From the NCBI GenBank assembly GCA_022563075.1, contig JADFOC010000074.1:1-8793 (forward strand): 8,793 nucleotides of DNA, given 5' to 3'. Below the pieces are notes generated by a model. That model saw nothing but the letters and a program-made list of their open reading frames with translations, did not search any database and had not been told where the DNA came from. The stretch's first letter is position 1. Every line of letters begins with the position of its first letter. Positions 1 to 7,150 of the stretch are shown here, in pieces. This stretch comes from Pseudomonadota bacterium (GTDB taxonomy: Bacteria; Pseudomonadota; Gammaproteobacteria; Pseudomonadales; Pseudohongiellaceae). The translations under genes and the position numbers were made by a program.

Positions 1-1839
1 CTGTTTCTATTATTGCTGGGTTACTTGAAAATGGGCAACCTGGTACGTTATATACCATATCCAGTCACAGGCGGTTTCTTTGCTGGTATCGGCTACATAT
101 TCATTCAGGGTGGTTTAACCGTTGCCAGTGGACAGGAGCCGACGCTTAGCTCTTTTACCGATGTACACTTTATACAGTTGGTTACACCGGCAGTAGTGCT
201 GGCGCTGTGCTTGATAATTGGCAAGATGTTTCGAGACAATCGTCTGTCGGTGCCAGGTATCTTATTACTTTCAATATTAATTTTTTATGGTGTGTTACTG
301 CTCGGCGGCATCTCAAGTGATCAAGCTGCTGCAAATGGCTTATTGCCTTCGATCGAATCAAACGGATCATTGATTCCGGTTTTCCATTGGGATTATCTAC
401 AGGAAGTGAATTGGGTCGTCGTACTAGAGCAGCTCGGTGGTATGGTTGTAGTGGCTCTGTTGTGTTCGATGATGTTGTTATTAGATGTCTCGGGGATAGA
501 ATTAATCGTTCGCGATGAGCTGAATCCAGACCATGAACTGAAAGTCATGGGTTACACCAACGTGGTGAACAGCGTGCTCAGTGGTTTTCCTGGGGTCCAC
601 GATGTGTCAGACACAGCCCTGGCTGATCGCCTTGGCGGTAAAGATCGTCTCACCGGTTTCGTCTATGCTGGATTAGTCTGCGCCGCAATCCTGGCCGGCG
701 CGCAATTCATGGAGTTGGTTCCAACTTTTCTCCTCGGCGGACTCTTAATCTATGTTGGCCTGGAATTCCTGATTGATTGGGTATGGAAAGCCTGGGATGA
801 ACTTCCTCTCTCTGACTATGTGGTAGTCATCCTTATTCTGGTAGTCATCATATTCGCTGACATATTACAGGGCGTGACCTTCGGTTTTTTTGTGGCTATT
901 ATTTTGTTTGTTGTAAATTACTCGAAGCTCAGTGTCATCAAGATAGAAACCAACGGCAGCGACAATGCCAGTAATGTAGATCGTGATTTGGAGACACGGG
1001 AATTACTCAACAAGGAAGGCAATCGTGTCCTCATACTTATCCTGCAAGGATTCATCTTTTTTGGCACAGCAGACAAACTCATTTCCGCAATTCGTTCTCG
1101 GATCGTCGAGTACGAGGGCCGTAGAATCGATTTCCTGGTGCTGGATTTTCACCATGTGAGTCAGCTCGACACCTCCGCTATAGTGACTTTCTCCAAGTTA
1201 GCGCAACTCAGTGATCGAGTCGGGTTTCATGTTGTGATCAGCGCCGCCGATGAATCATCAATCAAACAATTAGTGAAACATGGTTTTTTTACCTTCGGCG
1301 AACAAAAGTGGGAGAGGATCTACAAGGAACAATTGGACACCGCAGTTGACTGGTGTGAACGGCGCATCCTTAGTGAACTGAATCTCATTGATGAGGGTCA
1401 GAATATAAGCTTGCCCGATGTCCTGCGCCGCATCGCTTATGAAGAAGCGGATGTCAAGTTGCTGGCCAGCTACTTTGTTGAGGAGAATCGTACGGCAGGC
1501 GAGTATCTTTTTATGGAAGGTGACAAGGGCGAGAGTCTCTATTTTGTCGGTTCGGGTACGGTGGTGGTGGTGTTGAAAGTGCCGCAGCAGAAAGAGCGGA
1601 TACTACGAAAATATAAGGCTGGCGCGATCTTGGGTGAGATGGCCATTTACACCGGTGAGAACCGAACGGCCAGTGTGCGAATAGAGAAAGACGCGATGTT
1701 GTTTCGACTGGATAAGGAAAAACTGGAGGAAATGTCTAAAAGGTTTCCGGGCTCCACGGCAGCACTGCATACTTATATAGTGCGATTACTGTCCGAACGA
1801 CTGGGCAGGGCAAATCGAAATCTGAGCCGCTATATCTAG
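1..1839 (+). CDS. SulP-family anion transporter with STAS and cyclic-nucleotide-binding domains (5' partial)
   Basis: This is an inner-membrane secondary transporter of the SulP (SLC26-like) family, which moves sulfate, bicarbonate or related anions. The frame is open from base 1, so the true N-terminus lies upstream; residues here are counted from base 13. The early motif MGNLVRYIPYPVTGGFFAGIG is typical of a SulP membrane domain, and hydrophobic segments continue to about residue 302. A STAS domain follows at about 337-425, with the strand-loop DFHHVSQLDTSAIV resembling the DSSG/DTSG site of anti-sigma antagonists. A cyclic-nucleotide-binding domain occupies about 482-600, with a phosphate-binding cassette GEMAIYTGENRTAS at 541-554. 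This suggests control of transport by cAMP or cGMP, which is inference. The substrate cannot be read from the sequence. The stop codon is TAG at 1837-1839 and forms part of the CTAG target duplication of the adjoining element, so the protein end is unchanged by that insertion. Confidence 0.92.
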   Translation: MFLLLLGYLKMGNLVRYIPYPVTGGFFAGIGYIFIQGGLTVASGQEPTLSSFTDVHFIQLVTPAVVLALCLIIGKMFRDNRLSVPGILLLSILIFYGVLLLGGISSDQAAANGLLPSIESNGSLIPVFHWDYLQEVNWVVVLEQLGGMVVVALLCSMMLLLDVSGIELIVRDELNPDHELKVMGYTNVVNSVLSGFPGVHDVSDTALADRLGGKDRLTGFVYAGLVCAAILAGAQFMELVPTFLLGGLLIYVGLEFLIDWVWKAWDELPLSDYVVVILILVVIIFADILQGVTFGFFVAIILFVVNYSKLSVIKIETNGSDNASNVDRDLETRELLNKEGNRVLILILQGFIFFGTADKLISAIRSRIVEYEGRRIDFLVLDFHHVSQLDTSAIVTFSKLAQLSDRVGFHVVISAADESSIKQLVKHGFFTFGEQKWERIYKEQLDTAVDWCERRILSELNLIDEGQNISLPDVLRRIAYEEADVKLLASYFVEENRTAGEYLFMEGDKGESLYFVGSGTVVVVLKVPQQKERILRKYKAGAILGEMAIYTGENRTASVRIEKDAMLFRLDKEKLEEMSKRFPGSTAALHTYIVRLLSERLGRANRNLSRYI

Positions 1840-1861
1840 GGCACCTCTGAACAATGCGGTT
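1840..1861 (+). repeat. Left terminal inverted repeat of the miniature element
   Basis: This 22-bp sequence is the exact reverse complement of 2080-2101. It directly abuts the left CTAG duplication, which contains the SulP stop codon. Confidence 0.9.
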
Positions 1862-1875
1862 AGCTCGCAGCGGGA

Positions 1876-2067
1876 CCTAAAGCATTCAGCTGCTAGACGT
1901 GCTTTGAAGCTAATGGCTTAGTCCTTAGCAAGAAGCACAACGACGCAGATGAGTGCTTTAGGCCCCGCCCGAAGGGGCATACAGGCAAGCCCGCCCTCTT
2001 CGTTCTCACTTTTTGGCGTACGGGCGTATGCCTGCAAAGTGACGTCTCGATGGCGAACTTGCCTGTA
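1876..2067. other. Nested hairpins inside the miniature element
   Basis: Several internal inverted repeats are visible. CCTAAAGCATTC at 1876-1887 pairs with 1951-1962 with one mismatch. GCCCC and GGGGC at 1962-1978 form a stem with a 7-nt loop. TACAGGCAAG at 1980-1989 pairs perfectly with 2058-2067. Within that span, 2007-2012 pairs with 2036-2041, and 2015-2021 pairs with 2026-2032 with one G-U pair and a 4-nt loop. A transcript across the element would fold strongly in either orientation. A role as a bidirectional terminator or mRNA 3'-end stabiliser is inference. Confidence 0.6.
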
Positions 2068-2079
2068 AGCCTGAGAGTC

Positions 2080-2101
2080 AACCGCATTGTTCAGAGGTGC
2101 C
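2080..2101 (-). repeat. Right terminal inverted repeat of the miniature element
   Basis: This is the exact reverse complement of 1840-1861 and is followed by the right CTAG duplication at 2102-2105. Confidence 0.9.
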
Positions 2102-2118
2102 CTAGAGCTTCTTCCTTG

Positions 2119-2526
2119 TCAGAAAGACGGGGTGTCGACGGGAAACAGTACCACCGGCACCATCTCGCTGTACTGAAACCAGTCGCCATCGATGCGTACA
2201 ATTTTCTCGCCCGCTGCATCCAGCCGCAAGGTGCCGTTGAACTCCAGGTCCAACCTGGGAATTCGGATGGTGACGTTGAGGCCGGTGACACTCACCGACT
2301 CGGCTGGCATGCCGTAAATCCCCAAACCGGAGCTGATTAAAGCAGCGGTGTATTTACCCTCAATCATAGTGAAGGTGAACGCGAGTTTCATATTATCGCG
2401 GCCCAGTACCAGGGATCCTTCCCATGAGCCTATCAGTGAGGGTAGCTCGATTTGTTCTTGTGCAATCGCCGCACTATTGAAAGCCGTTAAGACAAGCAGT
2501 GAAAGACTGGCTAAAAATTGTTTCAT
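2119..2526 (-). CDS. Small secreted protein resembling the N-terminal domain of some alpha/beta hydrolases
   Basis: This is a 135-residue protein with a clear Sec signal peptide, with probable cleavage after AIA near residue 22. The mature part has the pattern GSWEGSL...KLAFTF...GKYTAALIS...GIYGMPAESVSVTG...VTIRIPRLDLEFNGTL...GDWFQ...VPVVLFP. It resembles the beta-rich, non-catalytic domain that precedes the hydrolase domain in some secreted alpha/beta hydrolases. That comparison is from memory. No nucleophile motif (GxSxG) is present, so it is not itself a hydrolase; here the domain stands alone and its function is unknown, perhaps ligand binding. The gene is convergent with the SulP gene and divergent from the first quinoprotein gene. 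The ATG at 2524-2526 lacks a good Shine-Dalgarno; the start was chosen because it gives an intact signal peptide. Confidence 0.8.
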   Translation of the reverse strand: MKQFLASLSLLVLTAFNSAAIAQEQIELPSLIGSWEGSLVLGRDNMKLAFTFTMIEGKYTAALISSGLGIYGMPAESVSVTGLNVTIRIPRLDLEFNGTLRLDAAGEKIVRIDGDWFQYSEMVPVVLFPVDTPSF

Positions 2527-2728
2527 CGGACAATGTTAATTCAGCACACCGCCACTGTGCAATTGTTTCGCGGAAATAGGCATCACTACAGCTTGCAGCT
2601 ACTGCGTGTATCCATTAACGTGGGGTTGGTGACTTTTCCTGGTGACGGCTCATCGGCTGGAATAAACAAGGCAGCGTATGGCGCGTCAGCCATTTATAAA
2701 ATTGAGAGAACAGTGAGGTATTGACCTA
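2527..2728. promoter_or_regulatory. Divergent intergenic region, probable promoters for both flanking genes
   Basis: This 202-bp gap separates two divergently read genes, so it should carry a promoter for each. On the plus strand an AT-rich TATAAAAT at 2695-2702 could be a -10 element, but I see no matching -35. On the minus strand TTGCAC (2557-2562) and TAACAT (2533-2538) are 18 bp apart and would give a nearly leaderless mRNA. A GAGG at 2715-2718 is the likely ribosome site for the ATG at 2729. No operator is convincing, and the promoter assignments are tentative. Confidence 0.35.
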
Positions 2729-4750
2729 ATGAATTTTCAGGTAAAAACCGCGTTGGCCAGGCGGATAATCGGGGGACTTATCGCCTCGATCGCTGCTTGT
2801 GTCAGTTCAATTGCATTGGCACAAGATTCGGTTGAATGGTTAACATTGGGAAGCGACTATGCGCACACCCGCTATCTACCGGTGAATGAAATCACACCGG
2901 AGAATTTTGCCGAATTGGAAGAAGCCTGGGTCTGGGATGGAGCCAGTTTCAATGCATCCAGCGGTCGTTCTACGCCCAGCTATGTCGATGGCAAGATCAT
3001 TACCGTTGCCGGGCCCCGCCGTTATGTGGTCGCCATCGATGCCAAGACCGGAGAAACTATTTGGTCTTATGGTGAAGCCAAGACTTTCCGTTATGAATAT
3101 TCCATGCGTAAAGACTACGGCAAGGGCGTAGCCATCGCCGAAGTGAACGGACGCAAGGTCGTCTATATTGTGTCACCAGCCTTCTTTCTTACCGCCTTGG
3201 ACCTCGAGACTGGTCGTCCCTTGGAAGGCTTCGGTAATCCAGTACCCATCGATGGCTTTCCTGAGACGGGCGTGGTGGATCTGTTAGCTGATCTCGGTCA
3301 TCCCTATGATCCATACAACGGTGTACCACTGGAAACCGGTTATATCACCTCTTCCTCCCCGCCGATCGTGGTAAACGGCACGGTAATCGTCGGTAATTCC
3401 GCGGAGCAGGGTTACAACCAGGCACGCATCGAAAACATTCCCGGCGATATTCTTGCCTACGATGCCGCCACCGGTGAATTCAAGTGGAAATTCAATGTGA
3501 TTCCACGGCCGGGTGAATACGGTCATGAGACCTGGGAGAACGATGCCTGGCAGTGGACCGGTGATGTCTCGTCCTGGGCGCCGCTCTCAGCCGACCCAGA
3601 ACTGGATCTGGTGTATATACCGACCAACAGTGCCACCATCGACTTCTATGGCGGATTTCGCCCCGGTGATAACCTCTTCGCCGCCAGCTTGATTGCACTC
3701 AATGCTCAAACTGGCGAGCGCGCCTGGCACTTTCAGATGGTACATCATGACATCTGGAACTACGACACGCCGACGGCGCCGGTATTACTCGATGTCAATA
3801 TCGACGGACGGAATGTGCCGACAGTCTCTCAGGTCACCAAGCAGGGCTTCGTTTACTCTTTTAATCGAGAGACCGGCGAGCCACTGTGGCCAATCGTGGA
3901 GAGGCCGGTGCCCGCCTCGAGGGTACCTGGTGAGAAACTGTCTTTGACCCAGCCATTCCCCACCAAACCGGTAGCTTTTGAATTGCAGGGTCTTTCTATT
4001 AATGACCTGGTGGATTTCACCCCCCAGTTGCGACAGTTAGCGATTGAGGCGGTGGCAGATTTTGAGATAGGTCCGCTGTTCAATCCACCACTGCATTATG
4101 ACAATGCACTGGGTAAAACAGCGGCATTGTGGTGTCCTGGTGGTGGCGGCGGAGCCAATATCAACGGCCCGGCAGCGGCAGACCCTGAGCATGGGATTTT
4201 GTATGTCACCTCAAGTACCGGTTGTACCGCACGGATCATCGGCCCAGGCGCGGAAGCAGACTTGCGTTGGGAACAGCCAACTGGAACCACCTTTGCCGAC
4301 TACGCCGTGGTGCGCAGTACTTCTCCTGGCAGGATTCAGGGAATTCCAATTACCAAACCGCCCTACAGCAAAATCGTTGCTATCGACATGCATACCGGTG
4401 ACAACCTGTGGACGATCCCGATCGGCGAGACTCCCGACGCGATCGCGAATCATCCCCTGCTGCAGGGTGTGGATATTGGCAACACCGGCAGTGGCGCTAA
4501 GGCCACCATGGTAGTGACCGAGAATATGTTGATCTACTCTGGGGCTATCGGTGACGGCACGCCTCATCTATTTGCCGTGGACAAGACCACTGGCGAAGAA
4601 TTGGCGCGGGTGGAAACGTCGGCCCTGAGTCGCTATGGCATGATGACTTATGTCCACGACGGTCACCAATATCTGATGTTGCAGACTGGACCTCGGTTAA
4701 CCGCCATGGCCCTGCCAGGTGCGATTGTCGCCGGCGGCGATGACCATTGA
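2729..4750 (+). CDS. Secreted PQQ-dependent quinoprotein dehydrogenase, paralogue 1
   Basis: This 673-residue soluble periplasmic quinoprotein should oxidise an alcohol, sugar or polyol using pyrroloquinoline quinone. A signal peptide is followed by probable cleavage at ALA-QD (residue 31/32); an IAAC lipobox-like string at 21-24 is an alternative. Propeller repeats with TGE-type turns recur ([12 protein letters not shown] near 103, [12 protein letters not shown] near 244, [12 protein letters not shown] near 324, [11 protein letters not shown] near 379, [10 protein letters not shown] near 552). The active-site stretch [13 protein letters not shown] is at 339-351. Aligned by eye with E. coli Gcd, Lys371 matches the PQQ-contacting Lys, but Asn344 replaces the catalytic Asp; Asp346 is kept. 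Cys469 and Cys499 are conserved in the paralogue. There is no CxxCH haem motif and no membrane domain, so an external electron acceptor is needed. The substrate is unknown. A GAGG at 2715-2718 supports the ATG start, and a strong terminator follows. Confidence 0.9.
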   Translation: MNFQVKTALARRIIGGLIASIAACVSSIALAQDSVEWLTLGSDYAHTRYLPVNEITPENFAELEEAWVWDGASFNASSGRSTPSYVDGKIITVAGPRRYVVAIDAKTGETIWSYGEAKTFRYEYSMRKDYGKGVAIAEVNGRKVVYIVSPAFFLTALDLETGRPLEGFGNPVPIDGFPETGVVDLLADLGHPYDPYNGVPLETGYITSSSPPIVVNGTVIVGNSAEQGYNQARIENIPGDILAYDAATGEFKWKFNVIPRPGEYGHETWENDAWQWTGDVSSWAPLSADPELDLVYIPTNSATIDFYGGFRPGDNLFAASLIALNAQTGERAWHFQMVHHDIWNYDTPTAPVLLDVNIDGRNVPTVSQVTKQGFVYSFNRETGEPLWPIVERPVPASRVPGEKLSLTQPFPTKPVAFELQGLSINDLVDFTPQLRQLAIEAVADFEIGPLFNPPLHYDNALGKTAALWCPGGGGGANINGPAAADPEHGILYVTSSTGCTARIIGPGAEADLRWEQPTGTTFADYAVVRSTSPGRIQGIPITKPPYSKIVAIDMHTGDNLWTIPIGETPDAIANHPLLQGVDIGNTGSGAKATMVVTENMLIYSGAIGDGTPHLFAVDKTTGEELARVETSALSRYGMMTYVHDGHQYLMLQTGPRLTAMALPGAIVAGGDDH

Positions 4751-4794
4751 TGCGTGGCCGGGCGTCGTATTCCTGCAATTGTTAGAAGCCAGTC

Positions 4795-4827
4795 AAGCCC
4801 GCCGCGTGCAGTTAGGCGGGCTTTTTT
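4795..4827 (+). terminator. Rho-independent terminator after the first quinoprotein gene
   Basis: A perfect 9-bp GC-rich stem (AAGCCCGCC at 4795-4803 and GGCGGGCTT at 4815-4823) closes an 11-nt loop and runs into six T residues at 4822-4827. It lies 44 bp after the stop codon, so the first quinoprotein gene is largely separated in transcription from the second. Confidence 0.92.
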
Positions 4828-5023
4828 AGGCCTGCTGGGGCGTATAGAACCGTCACATGTTGCGTATAGACTTGGATTTTCAACTGCGTTATTCTGCCTG
4901 ACCCTCTGCTTTCGACGGTTACCTAAGCGGCTGATCGCAGAAGAATTTTTGTACTATCTTCGTAGTTTTCCATGCATGCCAGCGCTACTGAGATAATTAC
5001 TCCATCAATTGAGGATTCCCGTA
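4828..5023 (+). promoter_or_regulatory. Upstream region of the second quinoprotein gene, presumed promoter
   Basis: Because a strong terminator precedes it, this 196-bp stretch must hold a promoter if the second gene is expressed independently. A TACTAT at 4952-4957 is a possible -10 element, but no good -35 lies at the right distance. Long-range matches such as AACCGTC (4848) and GACGGTT (4914) exist but are too far apart to claim as an operator. Confidence 0.3.
5011..5014 (+). promoter_or_regulatory. Ribosome-binding site that decides the start of the second quinoprotein gene
   Basis: GAGG lies nine bases before the ATG at 5024. An in-frame TTG at 5009 would overlap this site and add five residues ahead of the signal peptide, so the ATG at 5024 is preferred. 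Confidence 0.65.
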
Positions 5024-7036
5024 ATGAAAATAAAAGCAGTCAGTGCGATGACACTGCTAGCCGGTCTGTTGAGTGGTCTCTGTGCAACCAGCGCCAGTGC
5101 CCAGGATACGGTGGAATGGTTGACTCTGGGGAGCGACTACGCGCACACGCGTTACTCCGAAGCGAACAAGATTGATGCCTCCAATTTTGCCCAGTTAGAA
5201 ACCGCCTGGGTCTGGAATGGGGCTAGCTTCGACGCCTCCAGTGGCCGAGCAACGCCAAGTTACGTCGATGGCAAGCTGGTATTCGTCGCCGGTCCACGAC
5301 GTCACGTCATTGTTGCCGATGCCGGTACTGGTGAAACAATCTGTTCCTATCGAGAGCCAAATACATTTAGGTATGAGTACTCCATGCGTAAGGACTACGG
5401 TAAGGGAGTCGCCATCGCCGAAGTCGATGGCAAGAAAGTTATCTACATCACTTCACCGGCGTTTTTCCTCACCGCGCTGGATCTTGAAACCTGTTCCCCA
5501 CTGCCAGGATTTGGCGGCCAGATACCGGTAGATGGGTTCCCGGCAACGGGCGTAGTAGATCTGCTAGCCGACCTGGGTCATCCCTACGATCCCTATGCGG
5601 GTATCCCCCTTGAAACCGGATACATCACTTCCTCTTCACCACCCATCGTGGTCAATGGGACGGTGGTGGTGGGTAATTCGGCCGAGCAGGGCTACAACCA
5701 GTCTCGCATCGAAAACATCCCCGGTGACATTCTCGCCTATGATGCCAAGACCGGTGAATTCAAATGGAAATTCAATGTAATTCCGGGTCCCGGTGAATAC
5801 GGGCACGAGACCTGGGAGAACGATGCCTGGCAATGGACCGGCGATGTCTCTTCCTGGGCCCCGCTGTCTGCCGATCTCGAATTAGATCTGGTCTATGTGC
5901 CGACCAACGGCGCTACCTTAGATTTCTACGGTGGTTTTCGTCCGGGTGACAATCTGTTCAGCACCAGCCTGATCGCACTCAATGCTCAGACCGGCGAGCG
6001 CGCCTGGCATTTTCAGATGGTGCATCATGATATCTGGAACTATGACACGCCCACCGCGCCAATTCTGTTGGATGTAACCATCGATGGCCGCGATGTGCCT
6101 GCTATCGCTCAGGCCACCAAGCAGGCTTACCTGTATGTCTTCAATCGAGAAACCGGCGAGCCTTTATGGCCGATTGTTGAACGACCGGTTCCGGCCTCGA
6201 AGATTCCAGGTGAGCAGCTCTCTACCACACAACCGCATCCAACCAAGCCTGCCGCTTACAGCATGCAGGAGGTAACTCTGGATGAGTTGGTTGATTTCAC
6301 CCCCGAGTTGCGCCAGCAAGCCATTGAGGCTCTCGCCAATTTTGAGTACGGTCCTTTCTTTCAGCCACCGCTGCATCGGGACAATGACGAAGGCAAGCTC
6401 GGTGCTTTATGGTGTCCTGGCGATGTCGGTGGCACCAATATCAATGGACCTGCGGTGGCCGATCCTCACAGTGGTATCGTCTATGTGACCTCGGTGAAGA
6501 ACTGCTCTTCCAGAACCATGGTACCTGGAGAGGAAGCAGACACGCGTTACGCAGCGCCGACCGGTACCACGTTTGCCCAGTATGCCGTTGGGCGTGGTCG
6601 CGGCAGTCCGCGGCATCCGGCCGGCATTCCATTGTTCAAACCTCCATACAGTAAGATTACCGCGATCGATCTGAACACCGGCGAGCATCTGTGGTATATC
6701 CCAGTTGGTGAAACACCGGTTCGCTACACCGACAATCCGGCCCTGGCAGGTATCGAACTCGGCAACACCGGTACCGGTAGTCATGCAGTAATGACGGTAA
6801 CAGATACCATGCTGATGTACGCCTCACAGAGCAGCGATGGCACGCCGACGTTGTTCGCGGTGGACAAACGCACCGGGGAACAGATTGGTAAGATTGAAAT
6901 ACCCAATTCTGTACGCTACGGCATGATGACTTATGTGCATGCAGGGCATCAGTTCATCTTGTTACAAACTGGTAGCAGCTTAACCACGATGGCGCTACCC
7001 GGTTGGGATGCAGGGCAGGTTGGTAACGCTCACTAG
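5024..7036 (+). CDS. Secreted PQQ-dependent quinoprotein dehydrogenase, paralogue 2
   Basis: This 670-residue paralogue of the preceding dehydrogenase aligns with it almost without gaps; in a hand-aligned 99-residue block (27-125 here, 32-130 there) 74 positions are identical. The signal peptide ends at about ASA-QD (residue 26/27). The active-site stretch [13 protein letters not shown] is at 334-346, with Asn339 at the catalytic-Asp position, Asp341 kept, and Lys366 at the PQQ-contacting position. Cys464 and Cys494 are shared with paralogue 1. Two extra cysteines are private to this copy: Cys107 replaces the propeller-repeat Trp of paralogue 1 (Trp112), and Cys157 replaces Gly162. There is no haem motif, so electrons must go to a separate carrier. 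The start was moved from TTG 5009 to ATG 5024. No terminator is seen before the cupin gene, so the two probably share an mRNA. The substrate is unknown; division of labour with paralogue 1 is inference. Confidence 0.9.
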   Translation: MKIKAVSAMTLLAGLLSGLCATSASAQDTVEWLTLGSDYAHTRYSEANKIDASNFAQLETAWVWNGASFDASSGRATPSYVDGKLVFVAGPRRHVIVADAGTGETICSYREPNTFRYEYSMRKDYGKGVAIAEVDGKKVIYITSPAFFLTALDLETCSPLPGFGGQIPVDGFPATGVVDLLADLGHPYDPYAGIPLETGYITSSSPPIVVNGTVVVGNSAEQGYNQSRIENIPGDILAYDAKTGEFKWKFNVIPGPGEYGHETWENDAWQWTGDVSSWAPLSADLELDLVYVPTNGATLDFYGGFRPGDNLFSTSLIALNAQTGERAWHFQMVHHDIWNYDTPTAPILLDVTIDGRDVPAIAQATKQAYLYVFNRETGEPLWPIVERPVPASKIPGEQLSTTQPHPTKPAAYSMQEVTLDELVDFTPELRQQAIEALANFEYGPFFQPPLHRDNDEGKLGALWCPGDVGGTNINGPAVADPHSGIVYVTSVKNCSSRTMVPGEEADTRYAAPTGTTFAQYAVGRGRGSPRHPAGIPLFKPPYSKITAIDLNTGEHLWYIPVGETPVRYTDNPALAGIELGNTGTGSHAVMTVTDTMLMYASQSSDGTPTLFAVDKRTGEQIGKIEIPNSVRYGMMTYVHAGHQFILLQTGSSLTTMALPGWDAGQVGNAH

Positions 7037-7057
7037 GAGTAAATATCGAAGGAAAAC

Positions 7058-7150
7058 ATGCTATCTTTAAGCCGCAACGCGGCCGCCGTTTTCGGTCCTG
7101 GTAGTGGGGTTGCGGTACATCATCAATCGGGTACGAGGAGAAAAAAATGA
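7058..7150 (+). CDS. Possible 30-residue upstream ORF overlapping the cupin start
   Basis: An ATG at 7058 with AAGGA four bases upstream opens a 30-codon frame (MLSLSRNAAAVFGPGSGVAV, then a basic tail ending RRKK). It stops at TGA 7148-7150, overlapping the cupin ATG as ATGA. This is the arrangement seen in translationally coupled genes. The peptide matches nothing I recognise, and the basic tail is partly forced by the cupin Shine-Dalgarno and its A-run. It may be a chance frame; without homologues it is only a candidate leader peptide. Confidence 0.25.
   Translation: MLSLSRNAAAVFGPGSGVAVHHQSGTRRKK
7135..7140 (+). promoter_or_regulatory. Strong Shine-Dalgarno of the cupin gene
   Basis: GAGGAG sits six bases before the ATG at 7147, fixing the cupin start and suggesting efficient independent initiation. 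Confidence 0.8.

Larger units (their letters stand above)
1840..2101. mobile_element. MITE-like non-autonomous element, IS5-group type (262 bp)
   Basis: The two ends are perfect 22-bp inverted repeats beginning GGCACCTCTGAAC. Similarity continues imperfectly a further nine or so bases inward (CTC and CAG match). The element is flanked on both sides by CTAG (1836-1839 and 2102-2105), which fits the 4-bp YTAR-type duplications of the IS5 group. No transposase is encoded, so movement would need a transposase supplied in trans. The interior is rich in nested inverted repeats. The family assignment rests on end sequence and target duplication only and was not checked against a database. Removing the element and one CTAG leaves the SulP stop and the convergent gene's stop only 13 nt apart. 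Confidence 0.85.

Noticed and set aside
1893..2087. A 64-codon minus-strand ORF inside the miniature element
   Set aside because: It lies wholly within the repeat-rich element, overlaps its right terminal repeat, has a biased Arg/Lys-rich composition and shows no transposase motif; likely a spurious frame.
2518..2724. A 68-codon plus-strand ORF filling the divergent intergenic region
   Set aside because: It overlaps the start of the minus-strand gene, has no domain or signal peptide, and sits where promoters are expected.
2789..2800. Lipobox-like IAAC in the signal peptide of the first quinoprotein
   Set aside because: The paralogue lacks it, while both share a conventional cleavage site just before QD-VEW; kept only as an alternative.
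4098..4514. A 138-codon plus-strand ORF in another frame of the first quinoprotein gene
   Set aside because: The overlapping main frame has strong family motifs throughout; the alternative product is low-complexity and has no recognisable domain.
6407..6784. A 125-codon minus-strand ORF opposite the second quinoprotein gene
   Set aside because: It is a shadow of a strongly conserved coding frame; a similar antisense frame occurs at the matching place in the paralogue (4211-4567), as expected from shared codon composition.
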